This document shows positions 1 through 9,800 of a stretch of 59,178 bases of DNA, in pieces. Source of the stretch: Victivallales bacterium (lineage in GTDB: Bacteria; Verrucomicrobiota; Lentisphaeria; Oligosphaerales; Oligosphaeraceae); assembly GCA_017964325.1 (NCBI GenBank), contig JAGCSE010000300.1:1-59178 (forward strand), read 5' to 3'. The notes below the pieces were generated by a model. That model was given only the letters and a program-made list of their open reading frames with translations. It was not told the DNA's origin and made no database searches. The position numbers were made by a program, and so were the translations under genes. How positions within the stretch are numbered: the first letter of the stretch is position 1; each line of letters opens with the position of its first letter.

Positions 1-3000
1 GCTTACCAAGCGTGATGGTCTTTTCAGCAGTAAACGTCTGGCCTCCAATAACATAGCTGGCAATCAACGTCACCGTCTGCTCTGCATCCGACGTATTCTG
101 GTTCGTCACCCTGCCCGTCGCATTGACGGAGGCGTAGTCCGTCGATGAAAGGCTCCACGTCGGCGAAATGGTCGATGTCGTGCCATCGCTCCATGTTGCC
201 GTGCAGGAATATGCCGCCGTCGAGCCGATGGCGATGTTCGACTTGCCGTTGACGGCTATGGCCGTCATCGAACGATTCGTCAACGCAATCGTCTTTTCAG
301 CCGTCAATGTCACGCCGCCGAACGTGTAGGTCGCGGTCAGCGTCACCGACTGGTCGCCCCCCGTGGTGTTCAGATTCGTCACCTTGCCGTTCGCATCAAG
401 CGAGGCATAGCGCGTGGAGGAAATGCTCCATGCGGGCTTCACTGCCGATGAGGAGCCATCGCTCCAAGTCGCCGTACAGGAATAAGTTGCAGATTTATTA
501 TTTGCGATTGCCGCATCGCCGTTGATGACGATGGCCGTCAACGTCCGCTTCGCCAGCGTAATGGTCATGGAGGCCGTCCGATTCACGCCCGCGAAGATGC
601 AACTGGCGGTCAGCTTCACCGTCTGGTCGGTGTCCGTCGTGTTTTTGTTCGTCACCTTGCCGTTCGCGTCCACGGCGGCGTATGCCGTGGAGGAAAGACT
701 CCATGTCGGCGTCACGGGATCAGTCGCGCCATCGCTCCACGTTGGCGTGCAGGTATATGTGGCGGAACCGCCGTTTGGAATCACATCATCGCCTGCAACG
801 GCGATGGCCGTCAACGTCCGCTTCGTCAACCGAATGTTTTTGGAAGCCGTCTTCGATACATCGCCATATACAAACGTCGCGGTCAGTATCACCGTTTGGT
901 CCGCATCCGTCGTGTTGAGATTTACCACCTTTCCTCCAGCCTCCAATTCGGCATAATCTGTTGAGGAAAGACTCCATGAAGCCATGACCTCCGATGTCGT
1001 GTCATCACTCCAAGTAGCCGTGCAGGAATAACTTGAGCTCTTTCCGCTGGCAATCGTGGCGTCACCGTTGACCGTGATGCTCTTCAATGTCCGCTTCACC
1101 ATCGTGATCGATTTCGTGGCCGTCTTCGCCACATCGCCGGACTGGAAATCCGCAATCAGCGTCACGGCTTGGTTTTCAGCCGTCGTGTTCTTGTTCGTCA
1201 CCCTGCCGGCCGAATCCAAAGAGGCGTGCAGCGTGGAGGAAAGCGTCCATTTCGGCGTCACGATCGTCGTCGTCCCGTCGCTCCACGTAGCCTTGCATTC
1301 GTATGACGATGTGAAGCCATTCGCTATCGCGCTGTCGCCGACGACGGACAGATCAGCCAGCGTCCGTTTCGCAAGCGTAATGACTTTCGATTCCGTCTTT
1401 GTCTCGCCACCGGACGTGAATGCCACCATCAGCGTCACCGTCTGGTCGTCCGACGTCGTGTTCATATTCTTCACTTTTCCGTTTGCGTCAACGGAGGCGT
1501 ATTCCGTGGAATCGAGGCTCCATGAAGCTCTTACCGCCGTCGTTGCGCCGTCGCTCCAACTTGCTTCGCAGAGGTAAGTTGCGGATTCTCCGCTGCCGAT
1601 TGCCGCATTTCCCGTAATGGCGAGATCCAACAACAGACGTTTCATCAGAATGATCGTCTTGGCCCCCGTCTTCGTCACGCCGTCCACCGTATAGTTTGCG
1701 TTCAACGTCACCGTTTGATCTGCCTCCGTCGTATTGCGGTTCGTCATCTTGCCAGCCGTGTCAACGGAGGCATATTGAGTGGATGAAAGGCTCCACACTG
1801 CCGTCACCACAGTCGGTTCGCCGACGCTCCAATTCGCCAGACAGACGTAGTTTACGGCATTTCCCGCCGGAACCGCGCCATCGCCTTCAATGGTGACGGA
1901 TGCGAACACGCGCTTCGCCAGCGTAACAGTCATCGTGGCCGTCTTCGTGACGTCGCCGGCCTGGCAGACCGCCGTCAACGTCACGGCCTGATCCTTGTCT
2001 GTGGCATTTTGGTTCACCACCTTTCCTGCCGCATCAACGGCGGCGAACGTGGTGGTGGAAATGCTCCATGTCGGCGAAACCTTCGTCGTCGCGCCGTCGC
2101 TCCATGTCGCCAAACATTCGTATTGCGATTCAAAGCCGCTTGGAATTGCGTTGGCTCCTGCAATGGCGACAGATACGAGCGACCGATTGGTCAACGAAAT
2201 GGCCTTGCTGGCCGTCTTCGTCACGCCGTCTGCTGTATAGCTGGCATTCAACGTCACCGTCTGATCCGTCTCCAACGTGTTCTGGTTCACGACTTTGCCG
2301 TTCGCATCAACGGTGGCGTACTGCGTGGCGGACAAACTCCACGTCGCCGTCACCACAGATGTGGAACCATCGCTCCAAGTCGCTGTGCAGGAATAACTTG
2401 CCGTCCCGCCATTCGGAATGATGCTGTTGCCTTCAATGGCAATGGACGACAAATACCGCTTCTTTAGCGTGATGACTTTCGATGCCGTCTTCGTCACGCC
2501 GTCATGCGTAAAGCTCGCCGTCAGTGTCACCGACTGGTCCGCGTCCGTCGTGTTTTTGTTTGTCACCTTGCCGTTTCCGTCCACGGCGGCATATTGCGTG
2601 GAGGAAAGTTTCCAAACCACCGCCGTCACCGCCGTGGAATCACCTGCGCTCCACAGCGCCGAGCACGTATAAGTCGCTGAAGCGGCGTTGTCTATGATTT
2701 CGTCTCCACTGACGGAGACATCCGTCAATATCCGCTTTGCCAACGTAATAGATTTGCTGGCCGTCTTCGTCACGCCGCCCGACGCATAGCTCGCCGTCAA
2801 CGTCACCGTCTGGTCATTGTCCGTCGCGTTTTTGTTTATCATCTTGCCGCCAGCTTCCATGGAAGCGTATGTTTCGGAGGAAAGACTCCATGTCGGATTC
2901 ACGGCCGTATTCGCGCCGTCGCTCCAAGTCGCCGTGCAGACGTATGGCGCCGCAGAGCCAGTCGGAATCGCATTGTCGCCTGCAATGTCGATGGATACGA

Positions 3001-3817
3001 GAACACGATTCGTCAACGTGATCGTCTTGGAAGCCGTCAGCGTCACGCCGCTGTACGTGTAGCTCGCCATCAATACCACCGTCTGGTTCTTTTCCGTTAT
3101 ATTCCGGTTCGTCACATTTCCCTTTGCATCGACGGAGGCGTGCTGAGTCGATGAAAGGCTCCATGCCGGCGTTATGGGCATTGCCGCGCCGTCGCTCCAT
3201 GTCGCCGTGCAGACATACGGGGCCGTTTCGCCGCCACGTATCTCGTTATCACCTGTAATGGAGATGGATATGAGCGACCGTTTCACCAGCGTGATGTCCA
3301 TGGAGACGGAAAGCGATACACCGCCTGACGCATAGCTCGCGAGCAGCGTGACCGTCTGGTCTTTATCCGTCGTATTCCTGTTCGTCACATTTCCGAGCGC
3401 ATCGACGGAGGCGTATTGCGTGGAGGAAAGACTCCATTCGGGCGTGACTTCAACTGTCTCGCCGTCGCTCCACGTCACCGTGCAGATATAGTTTGAACTG
3501 CCTCCATTGGCGATAGTTGTGTCGCCCGTGACAGTAATGGACGACAATGTCCGCTTCGCCAGTGTGATGTGCTTCACGGCGCTCCGCGTCACGCCGCCGG
3601 ACGTGTATGTGGCGTCCAATACGACCGTTTGATCTTTATCTGTCGTATTGTTGTTCGTCACCCCTTCATTTGAAAGAGTGGCATATTTCGTATCGGAAAG
3701 CAGCCATGTCGGCGTTACGGGCGACGTCGTCCCGTCATTCCAAGTCGCCATGCAGATATATGCCTCCGTCTCCGCATTGGCGATGGTTGAAACACCATTG
3801 ATGCTGATGGATACGAG
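1..3817 (-). repeat. Array of 14 Big_2-like ~270-bp repeats in paralog A
   Basis: Fourteen in-frame units of about 270 bp (about 90 residues) run to the window edge. Each has the pattern L-x-x-I-x-I-x-G, then Y-x-C-x-A-x-W-S-D-G, then W-S-L-S-S-T-x-Y-A-x-V, then V-T-N-x-N-T-T-x-x-D-Q-x-V-x-L, then K-x-I-T-L-x-K-R. The pattern is that of bacterial Ig-like group 2 domains. Units are similar but not identical at DNA level. Confidence 0.85.
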
Positions 3818-6800
3818 CGTCTTGCCGACTGTCGGCGTCCAGACGATGTCATCGACCCAGCCGCAGTCATTTCCTACGGCATTCCTGTAGTTTTTAGCAT
3901 ATTCCCAAAGCAGCCTGTGTTCTCCGTCACCTATGATGGTGAACGACTTCTGCGCCCAGTTCGCGTTTCCGGAAATCGACGCCTTCTGGACATTGTCAAT
4001 GGAAAATGACAACAAGTCGTTGTTATCTTCGGAGGAGACTTTCCAGTGGAATTTCAGCGTACCGCTTCCGAATACTTTCATGGTCATGGTTGAAACACCA
4101 TAATCGCCAATGGCTTTTGACTGCATGGCGGACGGCGCGGTATTGTATGTCGTCTTCTGCAAAAACCAGTCGGTTTCCTCCCCGATCACTTCGACATTGT
4201 CGCCCTTTATCAAATCCCCCAGCTTGTAAAGATTGCTGACAACGCATTCCGAGGACTTTATGCCAGCCTTGAACGCACGCACCATAAGCGTCATGTTGTC
4301 TGTGACCGACAAATCGCCGGCAGGGAACACGGGGCTGGATTCCGTCGGAATCGTCCCATTGGTCGTGTAACGAATCGTCGCGCCAGGCGTGGAACAAAAA
4401 GCCGTTACAAAGAAAGTATCGGCAAAGTATTTCTGTCCTCCGACGTTGAGCAACGGCGTGGCGACTTGTTCCAAGAATGTGTAATTCTTGGTAATCGTTC
4501 CGCTGACGGGAATTCCGTATTTGAACGTGCGGGCGGAGATGGTCATTGAGCTTTTAAGGGGGATGGGAGCCGTATAAAGCAAGTCGTTGGCCGTCGGCTC
4601 CTTGGCATCCAGACGATATCGGATTTCGGCATTCTTGTCAAGCACTGACAGTTCAAGGGACTGCGTCGTGCCGGCGGTCAATACTTCATCCTGCGGATCG
4701 AAATATGGCTGTATCCTGTCAAGAAATGCCTTGCCTTCAGGAATGGACATCGGACCGCCATGCCCACGAAGACGTGCATTTTGAACCGCAGGATCCACGA
4801 TGGCAATCAACGGCAGCGTGCTGCCTAACTCATTGACATACGGAGCATATTCTTTGGAAGCATCCATGTCGGCGAACCACACTTCATAATTCGACAACAG
4901 GTTGGCCTTGATTTCGGCATCTTCGGAAACTGTATTGAGGAAGGAAACCGTGTTGGCATCGCTTTTTTTGCCCGCGACCAAGAGGATCAGCTTGCCTTTC
5001 AGCAAGGCGTGCATCTGCGCATCGGCGTATGTCGTCTGCCAGACGGTTTCTTTCTCCTGTACACGCAAAAGAACCGTCTGCTTGTGCATGTTTCCAACTG
5101 TATCAATACCCGTCAGATAGAGGATGGCGTTGCCGACCAAATCTTTGGAAGGCGTCAGGCTGACGGTGCGGTAAGTCCCTGCCCCCGTGACGGATATGGA
5201 GCTTTCAGGAACCATGTCAGGACGGCTGCACGCAACGGTCAGGCTCTTCAGTGTGTTGTTGGCCGCTACGAATGTCGTAAACTGCTGCCCTGAAACGCTG
5301 TTCAGTTCATCATCCACCCACAATTCAAGCATGGGAGTCGGATTGTCCGTGACGGTGACGGTGATGCCTTCGGAGACTTCCTGCCAGTTGCCGCCGATCA
5401 TCGCCTCCAGCGTGTAGGTCGCCGTGTCCGACTGACCGCTTACCTCAAAGCTACGAGCCGTGCCTTCGATGGAAGAACTGATCACGAAGCTTTGGTTGCC
5501 TGTAATTCTTGTCAGTCGGAAAGCCTCTGCCGTCAAGCGTTTAGGAAAATCCCACAACAGCGTGAAGGCGGCAGGTTGCTCGACGGACATCGGCCTGAAC
5601 ACCGCCACAGGCCTGGGCATGATGCCAGTCGTCGCCGTGATGATGACCGTCGAATTGTATCCGTCCGTCAGCAGATACCAGCCATTGTGCGAACCGCCCC
5701 ATCCATAATTTATATGATAATAGTCAAGGCCGCCCATCGTGCCCAGGCCGTCCCCCACGAAGGCGTGTCCAGGATATGTCATAATGGCAGGCCTTCCCGC
5801 AAGCATATCCTCTTTTATACGAGAATAAAGCGTATCCTGACTGGTGTAACCGATGTATCCGACATTGATATCGCCATATTCAGCCGTGTCAGCATACATT
5901 AAATGATCAGCAAGAAGTGTTTTGAACTTGTAGCTATAAGCTCCCGTACCGTCCTGTTCATAGTCCGCCTGCGAGAACGCGCCCATCTCCATCATCATTC
6001 GGGCGAGGGCCCAGTCGGACCTGTTGATATTCCCCCTTGGATAGTAATAATCCTTTAACTTACTGGAATAACGCCAGTTGTCGATATGATTGTCCCGCAT
6101 CAAGTCCCATTCGTAGGGGAATGAATAGTCCGCCCATAGCTCGCCTTTCACGTTGCCTTCCGAATCTTTGTGACTTGCGCTTCCCTGCCCCTTCGGCGGC
6201 CATTCATGGAATTTCAGGACTTGTGAAAAAGCGGTGGGCACGCATCCCGTGATGCCGCGGTTGACATAGCTGCCGTTGTTCGGGCTGATGTAGTCGTATG
6301 GTGCATATTGATTCCAAATCGTTGTCAACAAAGGTTCTGTGATGATTTTCGACGGCGTGGCGGAATCCGCCCGCGTGCGACCGAGCAACGCGTTCCAGCG
6401 CGATTTGTTCTCCGCCGCCAGTTCGTTTCCGCGCGTCTGCGGCTTGTCCAATTCCTCCTGGAATATTGCGCCCTGGCGGTTCAGCATGGCGGGCAGCGGA
6501 TGCCCCGCCGGCATGTCGAACGCACCGTTTGTATTGAATGCCACAACCGGCGGCAGCGTGTCGTCCGCAGACATGACGAGATAGCCTGCCGGCTGCAAAT
6601 CAACTCGCCACAACGGCATGGTCTTTCCTTCGAAATCCGCCATTTGCACGGCCTTTTCTGGAACGGCATTCGGCAGTTCCGCAAGAAAGACCGCATTGTC
6701 GGCAATCCATTTCCTTGCCGCTGCAAGTATTTCGTTTTCGCCGACTTCTGACGCATGCAAGATGGCAGATGTCATCATAACAAAAAGCACGCATATTGTC

Positions 6801-6826
6801 CAAATTGCTTTTTTGATCATGTCCAT
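1..6826 (-). CDS. Secreted streptopain-like (C10) cysteine peptidase with Ig-like repeat array, paralog A (3' end outside window)
   Basis: Open from ATG at 6826 to the window edge (at least 2275 codons). Seen: a signal peptide ending near ILHAS; a propeptide-like region (residues ~27-160) nearly identical to paralog B; a C10 catalytic domain with Cys195 in GITGCVPTAFSQV, and the His in GHAFVGDG followed by YHINYGWGG. Next come a thioredoxin-like segment with no cysteine at the active-site position, two chitobiase-C-terminal-like modules (IRYRLDAKEPT, IRYTTNGTIPT), a jelly-roll-like module ending CGWVDDIVW, then 14 visible ~90-residue Big_2-like repeats. Family knowledge: C10 enzymes (streptopain, interpain) are secreted proteases made with an inhibitory propeptide. 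Inferred role: extracellular protein breakdown or surface attachment. ATG 6826 is chosen over the in-frame ATG at 6820 because it matches paralog B and has AGGA upstream. No stop is seen, so the C terminus is unknown. Confidence 0.88.
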   Translation of the reverse strand, partial: MDMIKKAIWTICVLFVMMTSAILHASEVGENEILAAARKWIADNAVFLAELPNAVPEKAVQMADFEGKTMPLWRVDLQPAGYLVMSADDTLPPVVAFNTNGAFDMPAGHPLPAMLNRQGAIFQEELDKPQTRGNELAAENKSRWNALLGRTRADSATPSKIITEPLLTTIWNQYAPYDYISPNNGSYVNRGITGCVPTAFSQVLKFHEWPPKGQGSASHKDSEGNVKGELWADYSFPYEWDLMRDNHIDNWRYSSKLKDYYYPRGNINRSDWALARMMMEMGAFSQADYEQDGTGAYSYKFKTLLADHLMYADTAEYGDINVGYIGYTSQDTLYSRIKEDMLAGRPAIMTYPGHAFVGDGLGTMGGLDYYHINYGWGGSHNGWYLLTDGYNSTVIITATTGIMPRPVAVFRPMSVEQPAAFTLLWDFPKRLTAEAFRLTRITGNQSFVISSSIEGTARSFEVSGQSDTATYTLEAMIGGNWQEVSEGITVTVTDNPTPMLELWVDDELNSVSGQQFTTFVAANNTLKSLTVACSRPDMVPESSISVTGAGTYRTVSLTPSKDLVGNAILYLTGIDTVGNMHKQTVLLRVQEKETVWQTTYADAQMHALLKGKLILLVAGKKSDANTVSFLNTVSEDAEIKANLLSNYEVWFADMDASKEYAPYVNELGSTLPLIAIVDPAVQNARLRGHGGPMSIPEGKAFLDRIQPYFDPQDEVLTAGTTQSLELSVLDKNAEIRYRLDAKEPTANDLLYTAPIPLKSSMTISARTFKYGIPVSGTITKNYTFLEQVATPLLNVGGQKYFADTFFVTAFCSTPGATIRYTTNGTIPTESSPVFPAGDLSVTDNMTLMVRAFKAGIKSSECVVSNLYKLGDLIKGDNVEVIGEETDWFLQKTTYNTAPSAMQSKAIGDYGVSTMTMKVFGSGTLKFHWKVSSEDNNDLLSFSIDNVQKASISGNANWAQKSFTIIGDGEHRLLWEYAKNYRNAVGNDCGWVDDIVWTPTVGKTLVSISINGVSTIANAETEAYICMATWNDGTTSPVTPTWLLSDTKYATLSNEGVTNNNTTDKDQTVVLDATYTSGGVTRSAVKHITLAKRTLSSITVTGDTTIANGGSSNYICTVTWSDGETVEVTPEWSLSSTQYASVDALGNVTNRNTTDKDQTVTLLASYASGGVSLSVSMDITLVKRSLISISITGDNEIRGGETAPYVCTATWSDGAAMPITPAWSLSSTQHASVDAKGNVTNRNITEKNQTVVLMASYTYSGVTLTASKTITLTNRVLVSIDIAGDNAIPTGSAAPYVCTATWSDGANTAVNPTWSLSSETYASMEAGGKMINKNATDNDQTVTLTASYASGGVTKTASKSITLAKRILTDVSVSGDEIIDNAASATYTCSALWSAGDSTAVTAVVWKLSSTQYAAVDGNGKVTNKNTTDADQSVTLTASFTHDGVTKTASKVITLKKRYLSSIAIEGNSIIPNGGTASYSCTATWSDGSTSVVTATWSLSATQYATVDANGKVVNQNTLETDQTVTLNASYTADGVTKTASKAISLTNRSLVSVAIAGANAIPSGFESQYECLATWSDGATTKVSPTWSISTTTFAAVDAAGKVVNQNATDKDQAVTLTAVCQAGDVTKTATMTVTLAKRVFASVTIEGDGAVPAGNAVNYVCLANWSVGEPTVVTAVWSLSSTQYASVDTAGKMTNRNTTEADQTVTLNANYTVDGVTKTGAKTIILMKRLLLDLAITGNAAIGSGESATYLCEASWSDGATTAVRASWSLDSTEYASVDANGKVKNMNTTSDDQTVTLMVAFTSGGETKTESKVITLAKRTLADLSVVGDSAIANGFTSSYECKATWSDGTTTIVTPKWTLSSTLHASLDSAGRVTNKNTTAENQAVTLIADFQSGDVAKTATKSITMVKRTLKSITVNGDATIASGKSSSYSCTATWSDDTTSEVMASWSLSSTDYAELEAGGKVVNLNTTDADQTVILTATFVYGDVSKTASKNIRLTKRTLTAIAVAGDDVIPNGGSATYTCTPTWSDGATDPVTPTWSLSSTAYAAVDANGKVTNKNTTDTDQTVKLTASCIFAGVNRTASMTITLAKRTLTAIVINGDAAIANNKSATYSCTATWSDGSSSAVKPAWSISSTRYASLDANGKVTNLNTTGGDQSVTLTATYTFGGVTLTAEKTIALTNRSMTAIAVNGKSNIAIGSTAAYSCTATWSDGTTSTISPTWSLSSTDYASVNATGRVTNQNTSDAEQTVTLIASYVIGGQTFTAEKTITLGK

Positions 6827-6878
6827 GGTGTTTTTCCTATATGATGATTATGTGGTGATGATTCCTTACATTTTTAGA

Positions 6879-9800
6879 TTAATATAACAAAACCCAGTAT
6901 GTACATCCAACACGCAGGTCATTCTTGTCAACATGCTTGAAGCGACCGTTCCGCCATGTCCAGATTTCCACGTTTAATGACGGCCACGTTGATTCCTCCA
7001 GCAAACCGACAAGATTCCAGCCAGCTTGCAGCTCCGTCTGTGAAACGGCTTGCTCGACATCCTGCGCCAGTTCAATCGTCTGTTTCCGCTTGCTGAACAC
7101 CCAGTAGCCGACGCCCGGTTTAACCGCATCTGCATTGTCGCAGAAGACATAGCAGAAATTCTCGGTATCAAACATCATCGGCTTCAGCGACAGGAACTTC
7201 TGCACGCCATCAACATTGGAGACCAGTTGTCTTGTCAGTGTCACAAGATTCCAGCCCGGATGCAGTTCCAACGTCTGGCATGGCTGTTGCATCCCCTTCA
7301 ATGTGATGACTTTTTCCGCTGTCTTGACAATTTCTCCGACCGTGTAGCTTGCAGTCAACTTCACCGTCTGATCTGTTGTTGTCGTATTGCGATTCGTCAC
7401 CTTGCCGTCCGCATCAACGGAGGCGTAATCAGCGCTGGAAAAGCTCCATGTCGGCGTGACCACCGTGGAATCGCCATAGCTCCAAGTCGCCGTGCATGTA
7501 TAGGTTGCAGATTCACCGCTGTCAATGGTCTCGTCACCATTGACAATGATGTCCATCAGCGTCCGTTTCGACAGCGTGATGACTTTTGTCGTGGTCTTGG
7601 TCACGTTGCCGACTGTGTAGCTTGCTGTAAGCATTACGGTCTGGTCATTGTCCGTTACATTCTTGTTTGTCACCTTGCCGCCAGTGTCAACGGATGCGTA
7701 AGTGTTGTCGGAAAGCCCCCATGCCGGTGTAACAACCGTGGAATCGCCATAGCTCCAAGTCGCTGTACAAGTGTAGCTTGCATCCTTACCGCTAGCAATA
7801 GATGCCTCGCCGTCAATGGCGATAGTCTTCAGCGTCCGTTTTGACAGCGTAATGACCTTCATCGCCGTCTGCGTTACATCGCCGACCGTATAGCTAGCCG
7901 TAAGCGTCACCGTCTGGTCATTGTCCGTCGCATTCTTGTTCGTCACCTTGCCCGTAGCGTCAATGGAGGCGTAATTAGTGGAGGAAAGGTTCCATGTGGG
8001 CGTAACCACCGTGGAATCGCCATAGCTCCATGCCGCCGTGCAGGAGTAGTTTGCAACTCCACCAGTTGCAACAACATCATCACCGACAATAGAGATATCG
8101 GTTAGAGTCCGTTTCTCAAGCGTGATGACTTTTGTCGCTGTCTTCGTGACATCGCCGACTGTATAGCTCGCATTCAATGTCACGTTCTGGTCATTGTCCG
8201 TTGTATTCTTGTTTGTCACTTTGCCCGTTGCGTCAACGGAGGCGTATGGCGTTGGGGAAAGGCTCCACGTCGGTGTCACCGTGGTAGTCGCCCCGTCGCT
8301 CCATGTCGCGGTACACGTATAATTTTCCGCTCCGCCACTGGATATTGTATTGTTTCCATTGATGGCAATAGACGCCAGAGTGCGCTTTGCCAGAGTGATG
8401 GTCTTTGAAGCTGTCTTTGTAATACCGTCATGTGTATAAGTTGCCGTCAACGTCACTTTATAGTCTGAAACCGTCGTGTTCTGATTCGTGACCTTGCCTG
8501 TTGCGTCAACCGAGGCCATTGTCGTGTTGGACAGACTCCATGTCGGCATAACCGTAGTAGTCGCTCCGTCGCTCCATGTCGCCGTACCGGCATAGGTTGC
8601 CGTGGAACCGCTGGAAATCGTATCATCACCATTGATGGCGAGATATGTCAGTACACGCTCCACCAGCGTGATGGTCTTGGAGGCTGTCTTCGTGACGCCG
8701 TCATTTGTGTAAGTCGCATTCAACTTCACCGTCTGGTCTTCATCCGTCGTATTCTTGTGTGTCACCTTGCCATTGGCGTCAACAGACGCATATTGAGAGG
8801 AAGAAAGGCTCCACTCCGGCATGACCGCCGTTGTGGTTCCGTCACTCCAGGTTGCTACGCATGAATATGTTACAGTATCTCCGGCATATATTGTCCCTAT
8901 ACCATTGATATCAATGGACTGCAATACGCGTTTCTTCAGCGTTACATTTTTCGTCGCCGTTTTGCTAACGCCATAGAATGTATATGAAGCTGTCAGCATC
9001 ACAGTCTGATCATTCGCTGTCGTATTCTGGTTTGTCACCTTGCCATTGGTGTTGATATTGGCATAAGTCCCTGGATTGAGATTCCACGACGGTTTCACCT
9101 CTGTAGTAATTCCATCACTCCAAGTCGCTTTACATGTGTAAGTTGCGGAACTGCCACTTTCTATGGAATCCGAACCGTCAACAGCGATGGCAACCAAAGT
9201 TCGTCTTGCCAGCGTTATGTTTTTGGAAGTTGTCTCCGTCACGCCATTATGCGTATAGGTAGCATTTAACGTCACGGTCTGGTCTGTTGCCGTTATATTC
9301 TTGTTCGTCACTTTGCCTGTATTGTCAACGGAAGCATAGGTCGTGGAAGAAAGACTCCATGTAGGAGTGACAGTTGATGTCGTTCCGTCAGACCATTTTG
9401 CCGTGCATGTGTAGGTCGCTGTTGCGCCACTTGCGATAATCGAATCACCATTGATGGTAATGGTTTTCAGATCAGGACCATTTCCATTCCATACAATGTC
9501 ATCAACCCAGCCGCAATCATCATTTTCATAATCCGAGGAATCCTTGGCATACGTCCAAATTAGATAGTGTTCACCAGCTCCCGTCACAGTATAAGATTTC
9601 CTCGCCCACTCTGTCAAGCCAGAGATGGATGCCTTTGAAGTTCCGTCGATAGAAAAGTTTAGAATATCATATCCATTTTCACAAGAAGCCTTCCAGTAGA
9701 AAGTTAACGTACCAGAACCAATGACTTTCGCCACCAGTATGCTTGTCGCGTCATCGCCGATACTTCCCGACTGCATGGCGGAAGGCGCACTGTTATAAGT

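Noticed and set aside
1..3817. Regularly spaced repeats suggesting a CRISPR or VNTR array
   Set aside because: Period is ~270 bp, all units are in frame and translate to Ig-like domains; no short identical repeats with unique spacers.
522..3890. Many plus-strand open frames of 60-170 codons across the Ig-like arrays
   Set aside because: They are antisense shadows of the C10 peptidase reading frame and recur with its repeat period; no ribosome binding sites or family matches.
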